Positions 15,225 through 24,208 of a stretch of 64,000 nt of DNA are shown piece by piece. The position numbers and the translations under genes were made by a program. The notes beneath the pieces were generated by a model. That model had not been told where the DNA came from and ran no database searches. It saw only the letters and a program-made list of their open reading frames with translations. Every line of letters begins with the position of its first letter. Position 1 is the first letter of the stretch. Source of the DNA: Cellulomonas sp. KRMCY2 (GTDB taxonomy: Bacteria > Actinomycetota > Actinomycetes > Actinomycetales > Cellulomonadaceae); the NCBI RefSeq assembly GCF_000526515.1, contig NZ_JAGF01000001.1:2542001-2606000 (forward strand), in the 5' to 3' direction.

Positions 15225-17077
15225 CGATCCCAGACCTCGCCTCGATGGACCCGCTGGGCGCCAGGGTGCCTGCGCCGCTGCCGAAGCGGGCCGGCAGGTT
15301 CAAGCGCCTGATCACCGACCCGACCGCCGCGCTCTCGATCGGCGTGCTGCTGGTCATCACCGTGGCGAGCTTCGCGGCACCGCTGCTGGCCGACGCGGAC
15401 CCGAACGCACCGGCCCTGGCCAACACGCTCGGGACGCCTGAGCCAGGACACCCGTTGGGGTTCGATGGTGTCGGGCGCGACATCTGGGCCCGCCTGCTCT
15501 ACGGCGGGCAGGTCAGCCTGACGGGTGCCGCCATCGCCCTGGTCGTCGCCCTGGCGATCGGCGTGCCGTCCGGTCTGATCGCCGGCTACTTCAAGGGCTG
15601 GTTCGACGGGGTCTCCTCGTGGATCGCGAACCTCACGATGGCGATGCCAGCGATCGTCATCCTCATCGTCGTGTCCCAGGCGATCGGTCAGAGCACCAAC
15701 GCCGCAATGCTCGTCTTCGGTGTGCTGATGGCCCCGGGTGTGTTCCGCCTGGTGCGCGGCTCGGTCATCGCGGTGCGCGAGGAGCTCTACGTCGACGCCG
15801 CCCGGGTCTCGGGCCTGGGCTCGGGGCGGATCATGCGTCGGCACATCCTGCCGGTCGTCGCGGCCCCGACGGTCATCCAGTCCGCCCAGATGCTCGGCAT
15901 CGCCATCATCATCCAGGCCGGCCTGCAGTTCCTCGGGATTGGCTCCTCGGGTGAGGCGTCCTGGGGCGCGATGCTCTCGGACGCGTTCGCCAACATCTAC
16001 CTCGCCCCCCGCCTGCTGATCTGGCCGGGGCTGGCGATCGTCATCACGGTCGCGGCGTTCGCGCTGCTCGGCAACGCTCTGCGCGATGTGCTCGGCGCGC
16101 AGGCCGTCAAGCAGTCTCGGGCCACTCGCAAGGCAGCCAAGGCCGCCGCCAGGGTCGCTGCCGCGAACCGGATCGCCGGCACGACGATCGAGGTGGCCCA
16201 CTCCGGGGTCCACCACACCGCCGTCGACCCCGACGTCCTGCTCGAGGTGGACAACCTGCGGGTCACCTACCCGAAGATCGACGGCGAGTCCGTGGTCGTG
16301 GACGGCATCTCGCTGGTCGTCCGCAAGGCCGAGGTCCTCGGCCTGGTCGGTGAGTCCGGCTCCGGCAAGACCCAGACCGCGTTCTCGATCCTGGGCCTGC
16401 TCCCCCCCGAGGCCAAGGTCTCGGCAGACACCATCACCTTCGGTGGCGAAGAGCTCGCCGGGATGAGCCGATCGGCGATGAACGTCATCCGGGGGCGCCG
16501 GATCGCCTACATCCCGCAGGAGCCGATGTCCAACCTCGACCCGTCCTTCAAGATCGGTTCGCAGCTCACCGAGCCGATCCGTCAACACCTGGGCCTGTCG
16601 AAGAAGGAGGCCAAGGCCAAGGCCATCGCCCTGCTGGCTCGGGTGGGCATCAACGACCCGGAGCGCACCTTCAAGGCGTACCCGCACGAGATCTCCGGCG
16701 GCATGGCCCAGCGTGTCCTCATCGCGGGCGCGGTCTCCTGCGACCCGGAGCTGCTCATCGCAGACGAGCCCACCACCGCACTGGACGTGACCGTCCAGGC
16801 TGAGGTGCTCGACCTCATGCGCTCGCTCCAGGAGGAGCGTCAGATGGGCATGATCCTCGTGACGCACAACTTCGGCGTGGTGGCCGACATCTGCGACCGC
16901 GTCGCGGTGATGCAGACCGGCAGGATCGTCGAGACGGCCCCCGCCGAGGAGCTGTTCGCCAACCCGCAGCACCCCTACACCCGGATGCTGCTCGACTCCA
17001 CGCTCGAGGACTCCGTCCCGCGCCCGCAGCCCGCAGCCGCTTCGAGCGCACCATCAACCGGAGGGGAGGGCGCATGA
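15221..17077 (+). CDS. Fused ABC permease (DppC) and ATPase (DppD)
   Basis: This single polypeptide of 618 residues joins two transporter subunits. Residues 1-290 are a DppC-type permease with a PLGFDGVGRDIWARLLYGG entry and the coupling loop EELYVDAARVSGLGSGRIM. A basic linker rich in Lys and Ala (residues 300-330) leads into a DppD-type ATPase with Walker A GESGSGKT, signature SGGMAQR, Walker B LLIADEP and a switch histidine in LVTHNFG. The C-terminal PYTRMLLDS region is the usual DppD end. Fusions of this type are known in actinobacteria. Starts and stops overlap the neighbouring genes by 4 bases on both sides. Confidence 0.94.
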   Translation: MTIPDLASMDPLGARVPAPLPKRAGRFKRLITDPTAALSIGVLLVITVASFAAPLLADADPNAPALANTLGTPEPGHPLGFDGVGRDIWARLLYGGQVSLTGAAIALVVALAIGVPSGLIAGYFKGWFDGVSSWIANLTMAMPAIVILIVVSQAIGQSTNAAMLVFGVLMAPGVFRLVRGSVIAVREELYVDAARVSGLGSGRIMRRHILPVVAAPTVIQSAQMLGIAIIIQAGLQFLGIGSSGEASWGAMLSDAFANIYLAPRLLIWPGLAIVITVAAFALLGNALRDVLGAQAVKQSRATRKAAKAAARVAAANRIAGTTIEVAHSGVHHTAVDPDVLLEVDNLRVTYPKIDGESVVVDGISLVVRKAEVLGLVGESGSGKTQTAFSILGLLPPEAKVSADTITFGGEELAGMSRSAMNVIRGRRIAYIPQEPMSNLDPSFKIGSQLTEPIRQHLGLSKKEAKAKAIALLARVGINDPERTFKAYPHEISGGMAQRVLIAGAVSCDPELLIADEPTTALDVTVQAEVLDLMRSLQEERQMGMILVTHNFGVVADICDRVAVMQTGRIVETAPAEELFANPQHPYTRMLLDSTLEDSVPRPQPAAASSAPSTGGEGA

Positions 17078-17982
17078 ACGCCACCCAGGCGGACGAGCCG
17101 CTGCTCGTCGCCCAGGACGTCGTCGTCGAGTACCCCATGAAGGGCTGGCGCAAGGCCCCGTTCATGGCGCTCAAGGGCGTGTCCCTGTCGATCAGGGCCG
17201 GCGAGACGGTCGGCCTGGTCGGCGAGTCCGGCTCCGGCAAGACGACCCTCGGTCGGGCCGTGCTCGGTCTGGCACCGGTCACCGGGGGCGAGATCCGCTA
17301 CGCCGGGCGCGCGATCAACGGGATCGGCGCGCGCGAGCGTCGAGCCCTGAGCGAGGACATCCAGGTCGTCTTCCAGGACCCCTACACCTCGCTCAACCCC
17401 GCGATGACGGTCAACGACATCCTCACCGAGCCGCTGCTCGTCGCCGGGACCAGTCGCACGGCGGCCACCAGGCGGGTGCGTGATCTGCTCGACAGCGTCC
17501 ACCTGCCGGCAGACGCCGGCGAGCGCCTGCCCCGGGAGTTCTCCGGTGGCCAGCGTCAGCGGATCGCCATCGCGCGGGCCCTGAGCCGCGGGCCCAAGCT
17601 CATCGTGTGCGACGAGCCGGTCAGTGCGCTGGACCTGTCCAACCAGTCCCGGGTCCTCGACCTGTTCATCGAGATCCAGGAGCGGACGGGCGTCGCCTAC
17701 CTGTTCATCACGCACGACCTGTCCGTGGTGCGCCACATCAGCCACCGGGTCGCCGTGATGTACCGCGGCGAGATCGTCGAGACGGGTGACGCCGCCACGG
17801 TGACCTCTGCCCCCGAGCACCCCTACAGCCAGCGACTGCTGCTCGCAGCACCGGTACCCGACCCGGTCCGCCAGGAGAAGCGCCGCTCCGACCGGCTGCG
17901 CCTGGCGGCTCAGCTCGCTGCTCAGGACGAGCAGGCGGGAGCCGGCATGGGGGGGACCGAGTCCCTGCCGCGGACCGCCTGA
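17074..17982 (+). CDS. ABC transporter ATPase, DppF/OppF type
   Basis: This is the second ATPase of the peptide-type importer, 302 residues. Walker A is GESGSGKTT near residue 50, the signature is FSGGQRQRIAIARAL, Walker B is LIVCDEPVSALD and the H-loop is LFITHDLSVV. The Q-loop region QVVFQDPYTSLNPAMTV and the ending HPYSQRLLLAAP identify the DppF branch. The ATG overlaps the stop of the fused permease-ATPase (ATGA). It completes the importer with the binding protein, DppB and the fusion protein. The glycosidase genes begin 47 bases downstream in the same direction, so transport and hydrolysis are probably co-transcribed. Confidence 0.94.
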   Translation: MNATQADEPLLVAQDVVVEYPMKGWRKAPFMALKGVSLSIRAGETVGLVGESGSGKTTLGRAVLGLAPVTGGEIRYAGRAINGIGARERRALSEDIQVVFQDPYTSLNPAMTVNDILTEPLLVAGTSRTAATRRVRDLLDSVHLPADAGERLPREFSGGQRQRIAIARALSRGPKLIVCDEPVSALDLSNQSRVLDLFIEIQERTGVAYLFITHDLSVVRHISHRVAVMYRGEIVETGDAATVTSAPEHPYSQRLLLAAPVPDPVRQEKRRSDRLRLAAQLAAQDEQAGAGMGGTESLPRTA

Positions 17983-18029
17983 CCACGACCACGACGCGCG
18001 ACGCACGACCGACCCAGGAAGGCTCGACC

Positions 18030-19526
18030 ATGCTCAACCCCGCCGTCCCCGGCTTCCACCCCGACCCGAGCGTGGTCCGCGTGGGCGACGACTACTACCT
18101 CGCCTGCTCGAGCTTCGAGTACTTCCCGGGCATCCCGCTGTTCCACAGCACGGACGCGGAGCACTGGACGCCGATCGGGCACGTGGTCACCCGCCCGGGG
18201 CAGCTGGCGATCGAGGACGTCCCGACGGGCGGCGGCGCCTGGGCGCCGACCATCCGGTTCCACGACGGGCTGTTCCACCTCACGGTGGCCGACGCGATGG
18301 GTCGCGGCGGGCTGATCTTCACCGCGACCGACCCGGCAGGCCGGTGGAGTGACGGCGTCGTCATGGTCGGGGCCGACGGCATCGACCACGACATCGCCTG
18401 GGACGCGGACGGGACCTGCTACGTCACCTACTCCGGCCTCCTGCTCACCGGCCCCGACTTCGGCACGCACCTGGGCATCCAGCAGGTGCGGATGGATCCG
18501 GCGACCGGACAGGCGCTCGAGGAGCCGCGCTCGCTGTGGTCCGGTACCGGCCTGAAGTTCCCCGAGGCGCCGCACCTGTACGAGATCGACGGCACCTGGT
18601 ACCTCATGATCGCCGAGGGTGGCACGGAGCGCGGGCACGGGGTCTCGATCGCCCGTGGGCCGTCGCCCGAGGGTCCCTTCGAGGGCGCCCCGGTCAACCC
18701 GGTGTACTCGCACCGCTCGACGAGCCACCCGGTGCAGAACGCGGGCCACGGGGATCTCGTGCGCACGGACGACGGCTGGCGGATGCTGCTGCTCGGCACC
18801 CGCCCGGGCGGGATGAGCCAGATGTTCGCCCCGCTGGGCCGCGAGACGTTCGCCACCCGCGTGCAGTGGGTGGGCGGCTGGCCGGTCGTCGAACGGCTCA
18901 CCCTGACACCGGACCTGCCGCCGGTCGAGGTCCGCACGACCTTCGACCAGCCGCTCGGCCTGGAGTGGCTGACCATCCGCGACGCCGAGCGGTCCTGGCT
19001 CACCCGGGCCGACGGCCGACTGGTGATCACCGCGCCGGACGACGCGCCCCCGGTCGCGATGGACGCGGCGCGGCCGCACTTCCTCGGTCGCCGCCAGGAG
19101 CACCTGACCAGCCGCTGCACGGTGCGGGTGGACGCCAGGTCCGGCACCGGCGGGCTGTCCGTGCGGTACGACGAGCGCCACCACTACGACATCGAGGTGT
19201 CGAGCGGCACGCTGCGCGCCCGTGTGCGCCTGGACCAGATCGAGCAGACCTGGGAGGTCCCTGTCCCGGACGGTCCGGTCGAGCTGTGGATCGCCACGAC
19301 ACCCGTCGTGCCCGCAGCGGAGGTCGACATGCCCGACCTGGCGACCTGCGACCTCGTCCGGCTCGGCCACGGCAGCGGGGCGGACGCCGTGGAGGTCGCC
19401 GTCGTCGACGGCCGCTACCTGACGTCCGACGTGACATCGTCGTTCACCGGTCGAGTGACCGGCATGTATGCGGCCACGGGCACCGTGGCCTTCGACACCT
19501 ACGTCTACGAGGGACACGATGTCTGA
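18030..19526 (+). CDS. GH43 beta-xylosidase / alpha-L-arabinofuranosidase
   Basis: This is a cytosolic glycosidase of 498 residues with no signal peptide, so it acts on imported oligosaccharides. The five-bladed propeller domain starts with NPAVPGFHPDPSVV, with the catalytic base Asp at residue 12; DGIDHDIAWD near residue 113 supplies the pKa-tuning Asp and FPEAPHLYEIDGTWYL near residue 178 the acid Glu. After about residue 300 a beta-sandwich domain follows, typical of GH43 xylosidases. It is the first hydrolase after the importer and overlaps the GH42 gene by 8 bases. Whether it cuts xylose, arabinose or both cannot be decided from sequence. Confidence 0.92.
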   Translation: MLNPAVPGFHPDPSVVRVGDDYYLACSSFEYFPGIPLFHSTDAEHWTPIGHVVTRPGQLAIEDVPTGGGAWAPTIRFHDGLFHLTVADAMGRGGLIFTATDPAGRWSDGVVMVGADGIDHDIAWDADGTCYVTYSGLLLTGPDFGTHLGIQQVRMDPATGQALEEPRSLWSGTGLKFPEAPHLYEIDGTWYLMIAEGGTERGHGVSIARGPSPEGPFEGAPVNPVYSHRSTSHPVQNAGHGDLVRTDDGWRMLLLGTRPGGMSQMFAPLGRETFATRVQWVGGWPVVERLTLTPDLPPVEVRTTFDQPLGLEWLTIRDAERSWLTRADGRLVITAPDDAPPVAMDAARPHFLGRRQEHLTSRCTVRVDARSGTGGLSVRYDERHHYDIEVSSGTLRARVRLDQIEQTWEVPVPDGPVELWIATTPVVPAAEVDMPDLATCDLVRLGHGSGADAVEVAVVDGRYLTSDVTSSFTGRVTGMYAATGTVAFDTYVYEGHDV

Positions 19527-21639
19527 GCCCAGAATGCGCGGCCCCGAGGGGCCCCGGCTGCCCGACCGGATCCGCGTCGGCGCCGCCTACTACGCCGAGT
19601 ACCAGCCCTACGAGCGGCTGGACGCCGACCTGGACCTCATGGTCGCCGGTGGTTTCTCCGTCATCCGGGTCGGCGAGTCGGTGTGGTCCACCTGGGAGCC
19701 ACGCGACGGCGAGTTCGAGCTCGACTGGCTCCAGCCGGTGCTCGACGGCGCGTACGCCCGGGGGATCGACGTCATCATCGGGACTCCGACGTACGCCGCC
19801 CCGCCGTGGCTGCGCCACACCTACCCGGAGACGACGGCGCACCTCGCGACGGGCGCGCCCATGCCGTACGGAGCGCGCCAGGACGTCAACTACGCCCACC
19901 CGACGTTCCGCCGCCTCGCCGAGCGCGTCGTCCGCGCCGTCGTCGGCCGCTACGCCGACCACCCCGCGGTCGTCGGCTGGCAGGTCGACAACGAGCCGGG
20001 CAACAAGATCCTCTTCAACCCGGACGTCTTCGCAGGGTTCGTCGAGACGCTCAAGGCCCGCTACGGCACGGTCGAGGAGCTCAACAACCGCTGGGGCCTG
20101 ACGTACTGGTCGCACCGGATCGCCGACTGGTCCGAGCTGTGGACGCCGGACCTCAACACCACCCCGGCGTACGACCTCGCCTGGCGGCGCTACCAGGCGA
20201 CCCTGGCCGACGACCTGATCGCCTGGCAGGCCGCCGTGGTCCGCGAGTACGCCCGGCCGGACCAGTACGTCATGACGTGCATCGCCCCGCACCACAAGGC
20301 GCAGGACGTCACGACGATCACGGCCCCGCTCGACGTGGCCGCTGTCAACATCTACTACGCGACCCAGGACTCCCTGACCCACCCCGGACCGGACGGGCTG
20401 GTCGGCGGGATCGCCCCGGACTTCGTGCCGTGGGCGGGGCCCGCGTTCCCGGCGCTGCAGGCCGACACCGCCCGCGGGATCCGTGACGAGCCCTTCCTCG
20501 TCACCGAGACCAACGCGACGTCGATCGGCGGAGCGGGGGACAACCTGCCCTGCTACGACGGCCAGTGGCGCCAGGCAGGCTGGCTCATGGTCGCGCGCGG
20601 GGCCCGGATGCTCGAGTACTGGCACTGGGCCACGCAGCACTACGGCGCCGAGTCGTTCTGGACGGGGATCCTCGGCCACAGCCTGGAGCCCGGTCGCACG
20701 TACGCCGAGCTGTCCCGTCTCGCCCGCGAGCTCACCGCCGCGACCGATGACCTGGCCGACCTGCGTGCGCACAGCGACGTGGCACTGCTCGTCAGCCCGG
20801 AGAGCCGGTGGGCGCTGGAGTTCCAGGGCCCGCTCGCCGTGACCCCGCACACATGGTTCGGCGACCCGACCTCCTACGAGCAGATCCTCGCGGCGTACTA
20901 CCGGGGGCTGTTCGACGCCGGGCTGGCCGTCGACGTCGTCGCGCCCCGCCAGCTGCCTGCCGACCCCGAGGCCATCGTCCGGCGCTGGCCGGTGCTCGTG
21001 GTGCCCGCGCTGTACATCGCCTCCGACGAGACGCTCGACCTGCTCGTGCGGTACGCCGCCGCGGGCGGTCATCTGGTGCTCACGCCGCGCACGGGGTACG
21101 CCACCGAGGAGAACGTCATCCGGCCCGTCGTGGCGCCCGGCGTGCTGCGCGGTCCCGCCGGCGTGCACTACCTCGAGTACACCAACCTGCCGGTCGACGT
21201 CCCGGTGACGGGCGAGGGGTGGACCGGCTCGGCGCACGCCTGGGCGGACGGGCTGCTGCCCGACGACGCCCAGGTGCTCGCCGGCTACGACCACCCGCAC
21301 CTGCGCCAGTTCGCCGCCGTCACCACCAAGGTCCACGGCGCCGGACGGGTGACCACCGTGGGCACCGTGCCCGACCGTGCACTCGCCGCCGGCCTCGCCG
21401 GCTGGTTGGCCCGCACCTCGCTGCCGGTGGACCCGTGGCGGGACGCGCGCCCGGCGAGCGTGACCGTGCACCGTGCGGACGCCCCCGGCCGGCGCCTGCA
21501 CGTCGTCCACCACTGGGACTGGGGGACGCAGACCTACCGCCTGCCCACCGACGTCGTCGACGTCCTGACCGGCGAACGACTCGCCGCGGGGACCGTCCTC
21601 CGGCTCGGTCCCTGGGATGTGCGGGTGCTGCGCGAGTGA
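19519..21639 (+). CDS. GH42 beta-galactosidase
   Basis: This is a 706-residue cytosolic family 42 glycosidase that releases terminal galactose. It has the barrel start GAAYYAEYQPYERLDADLDL, then GESVWSTWEP. The acid/base Glu is in WQVDNEPGNK at about residue 158 and the nucleophile Glu in FLVTETNATS at about residue 330. The later trimerisation and C-terminal domains are present, so length matches the family. The ATG is inside the end of the GH43 gene (8-base overlap). In a plant-glycan operon the likely substrate is galactose on short galactan or arabinogalactan pieces; an arabinopyranosidase activity is also known in this family. Confidence 0.93.
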   Translation: MSEPRMRGPEGPRLPDRIRVGAAYYAEYQPYERLDADLDLMVAGGFSVIRVGESVWSTWEPRDGEFELDWLQPVLDGAYARGIDVIIGTPTYAAPPWLRHTYPETTAHLATGAPMPYGARQDVNYAHPTFRRLAERVVRAVVGRYADHPAVVGWQVDNEPGNKILFNPDVFAGFVETLKARYGTVEELNNRWGLTYWSHRIADWSELWTPDLNTTPAYDLAWRRYQATLADDLIAWQAAVVREYARPDQYVMTCIAPHHKAQDVTTITAPLDVAAVNIYYATQDSLTHPGPDGLVGGIAPDFVPWAGPAFPALQADTARGIRDEPFLVTETNATSIGGAGDNLPCYDGQWRQAGWLMVARGARMLEYWHWATQHYGAESFWTGILGHSLEPGRTYAELSRLARELTAATDDLADLRAHSDVALLVSPESRWALEFQGPLAVTPHTWFGDPTSYEQILAAYYRGLFDAGLAVDVVAPRQLPADPEAIVRRWPVLVVPALYIASDETLDLLVRYAAAGGHLVLTPRTGYATEENVIRPVVAPGVLRGPAGVHYLEYTNLPVDVPVTGEGWTGSAHAWADGLLPDDAQVLAGYDHPHLRQFAAVTTKVHGAGRVTTVGTVPDRALAAGLAGWLARTSLPVDPWRDARPASVTVHRADAPGRRLHVVHHWDWGTQTYRLPTDVVDVLTGERLAAGTVLRLGPWDVRVLRE

Positions 21640-21712
21640 CGCCCCGACCCGACCCGGCTCTGACCCGGACCTGACCCGACCGCACCACCGCACGAGCTCA
21701 TCGGAGAACCCC

Positions 21713-24208
21713 ATGACCCAGCAGATCGCCACCCCCGTCCCCGCCGTCGACGAGGGCGACCTCGCCCGCCGCCTCGGGGCGCTCTCCCTGGAGCAGAAGG
21801 TGCGGCTCATGACGGGCGCGGACTTCTGGTCGGTCTACCCGGAACCCGCCGCGGGGCTGCGGCGGCTGGTCGTCTCGGACGGCCCCGCCGGCATCCGCGG
21901 GGAGCTCTGGGACGAGCGCGACACCTCGGCCAACGTGCCCTCACCCACCGCGCTCGCCGCGACGTGGGACCCGGACCGGGTCGAGGCGCTGGGCCTGCTG
22001 CTGGCCGCCGAGGCCCGACGCAAGGGTGTCGACGTGCAGCTGGCGCCGACGGTCAACCTGCACCGCACGCCCTACGGTGGCCGGCACTTCGAGTGCTTCA
22101 GCGAGGACCCGCTGCTCACCGCGCGGATCGGGGTGGCCTACGTGCGCGGCGTCCAGGCCGGCGGTGTCGGTGCGACCGTCAAGCACTTCGTCGCCAACGA
22201 CACCGAGACCGACCGGATGAGTGTCGACGTGCAGGTCGACGAGCGCACCCTGCGTGAGCTGTACCTCGTGCCGTTCGAGGCGATCGTCCGCGAGGCGGGC
22301 GTCTGGGCCGTGATGGCCGCGTACAACCAGGTCAACGGCACCACCGCGACCGAGTCCCCGCTGCTGCGCGACATCCTGCAGGACGAGTGGGGGTTCGACG
22401 GGCTGACGATGTCGGACTGGTTCGCCACCCGCTCCACCGTGGCCACCGCCGCGGGCGGCCTGGACCTGACCATGCCGGGGCCGGCCGGCCACTGGGGCCC
22501 CGCCCTGGTCGACGCCGTGCGCGCCGGTGAGGTCGACGAGGCGCGGATCGACGACCACGTGCGCAGGATCCTGCGGCTGGCCGCCCGGGTCGGCGCGCTC
22601 GACGGCATCGCGGCGGTCGCTCAGGCACCGTCCTACACCGACGCCGACGTCGCGGCCCAGCTGCGCGCGGACGCGGCGGCCGGGTTCGTCCTGGTCCGCA
22701 ACGAGGGCGTGCTGCCGCTCGCGGCCGACGCCCTGACCAGGGTCGCCGTGCTCGGCCCGAACGCCGAGGTCGGCCGCACCCTGGGTGGTGGCAGCGCGAC
22801 GGTCTACCCGCCGTACACGATCTCCCCGCTGGACGGGGTCCGGGCTGCGCTCGGCGAGGGTGTCGAGGTGTCCTTCGCCCAGGGTGTGCGGGCGCACCTG
22901 AGGACGTCCCCGGCGCGCGACGTCTTCACCAGACGCCCGGACGGCAGCCCCGGTGTCGAGGTCCGCTACGTGACTGCCGACGGGACCGTGCTGCTCACCG
23001 AGCCGCGCTCGGGTGGCACCTTCAACTGGCTGGCGGGGTTCCCGGCGGCGGCGGCCGGCGCTGCCGCGGTCGAGGTCGCCGCCCGGCTGACGGCGACCGA
23101 GGCGGGGACGTGGGAGGTCGGCGGGTCCGGCCTGGGCCGGTTCAGCCTGGCGGTCGACGGCACCCAGGTCCTGGACACCGCGCTGGTGCTCCCGCCGGGC
23201 GCGGACATCGTCGAGGGCATGATGGCGCCGCCACAGGGCGTGCACCGGGTGACGCTGGTCCAGGGCCAGTCGCTCGACGTCGTGCTGCGGCACGAGCTCA
23301 CCGGAGGGACCGTGTCGCCGGACGGGCTGGAGCTCGGCACGATGCTGCAGCTCAACATCGAGCCCCCGCACGCGAGCGACGACGAGGCCATCGCCGTCGC
23401 GGTCGCCCGAGCCGCTGCCGCGGACGTGGCAGTCGTCGTGGTGGGGACCAACGAAGAGGTCGAGTCCGAGGGCTACGACCGCACCACGCTCGCCCTGCCC
23501 GGACGTCAGGACGAGCTCGTCGCGCGGGTCGCCGCGGTCAACCCGCGCACCGTCGTGGTCGTCAACGCCGGCGCCCCGGTCCTCATGCCGTGGGCCGACG
23601 ACGTCGCGGCGGTCGTGCTGGCCTGGTTCCCCGGCCAGGAGTTCGGCAACGCCCTGGCCGACGTGCTGCTCGGCGTGGTCGAGCCCGGCGGTCGCCTGCC
23701 CACCACCTGGCCGCTCGACGAGACGAACCTCCCCACCGGCACACCGGTCGACGGCGTGGTCCGGTACGACGAGGGCCTGCTCGTCGGGTACCGCAACCCG
23801 GCCCGCACCGCGCGCTACGCGTTCGGGCACGGCCTGGGCTACACCACGTGGGAGTTCGAGTCCGTCGGCGTACCGGTGGCCCCGACGACCGACGGGCCCG
23901 GCGAGGTCGAGGTGACGGTGCGCAACACCGGCGACCGCGCCGGCCGCGAGGTCGTCCAGGTCTACCTGTCGCGGCCCGGCAGCGAGGTCGAGCGCCCCGT
24001 GCGCTGGCTCGTCGGGTTCGCCGCCGCGGTGGCCGAGCCGGGGCAGTTCGTCACGGTCCAGGTCGCGCTGCCCACCAGGGCACTGGCCCACTGGGACGTC
24101 GACACCCATGCCTGGGCCGTGGAGCCGGGGACCTACACCCTCGAGGTGGGACCCTCCAGTGCCGACCTTCCGCTCGTCGAGGAGCTCGCCTGGACCGAGG
24201 CGCTCTGA
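21713..24208 (+). CDS. GH3 beta-glucosidase/beta-glycosidase with PA14-like insert
   Basis: This is an 831-residue cytosolic glycosidase. The barrel domain includes KGVDVQLAPTVNLHRTPYGG and FSEDP, then VKHFVANDTETDR; the nucleophile Asp is in TMSDWFATRS at about residue 235. The second domain has NEEVESEGYDR. Between about residues 400 and 540 a PA14-like sheet is inserted, with ATEAGTWEVGGSGLGRF, which in relatives limits the active site to small glycosides. A fibronectin-type domain with GDRAGREVVQVYLSRPGSEV ends the protein. GH3 enzymes cover beta-glucosidase, beta-xylosidase and others. Its end overlaps the next start by one base (TGATG). Confidence 0.93.
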   Translation: MTQQIATPVPAVDEGDLARRLGALSLEQKVRLMTGADFWSVYPEPAAGLRRLVVSDGPAGIRGELWDERDTSANVPSPTALAATWDPDRVEALGLLLAAEARRKGVDVQLAPTVNLHRTPYGGRHFECFSEDPLLTARIGVAYVRGVQAGGVGATVKHFVANDTETDRMSVDVQVDERTLRELYLVPFEAIVREAGVWAVMAAYNQVNGTTATESPLLRDILQDEWGFDGLTMSDWFATRSTVATAAGGLDLTMPGPAGHWGPALVDAVRAGEVDEARIDDHVRRILRLAARVGALDGIAAVAQAPSYTDADVAAQLRADAAAGFVLVRNEGVLPLAADALTRVAVLGPNAEVGRTLGGGSATVYPPYTISPLDGVRAALGEGVEVSFAQGVRAHLRTSPARDVFTRRPDGSPGVEVRYVTADGTVLLTEPRSGGTFNWLAGFPAAAAGAAAVEVAARLTATEAGTWEVGGSGLGRFSLAVDGTQVLDTALVLPPGADIVEGMMAPPQGVHRVTLVQGQSLDVVLRHELTGGTVSPDGLELGTMLQLNIEPPHASDDEAIAVAVARAAAADVAVVVVGTNEEVESEGYDRTTLALPGRQDELVARVAAVNPRTVVVVNAGAPVLMPWADDVAAVVLAWFPGQEFGNALADVLLGVVEPGGRLPTTWPLDETNLPTGTPVDGVVRYDEGLLVGYRNPARTARYAFGHGLGYTTWEFESVGVPVAPTTDGPGEVEVTVRNTGDRAGREVVQVYLSRPGSEVERPVRWLVGFAAAVAEPGQFVTVQVALPTRALAHWDVDTHAWAVEPGTYTLEVGPSSADLPLVEELAWTEAL

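Noticed and set aside
21640-21712. GACCCG-rich stretch between GH42 and GH3 as a regulatory array
   Set aside because: The short repeats are irregular and can be explained by GC-rich composition; no symmetry or spacing pattern is seen.
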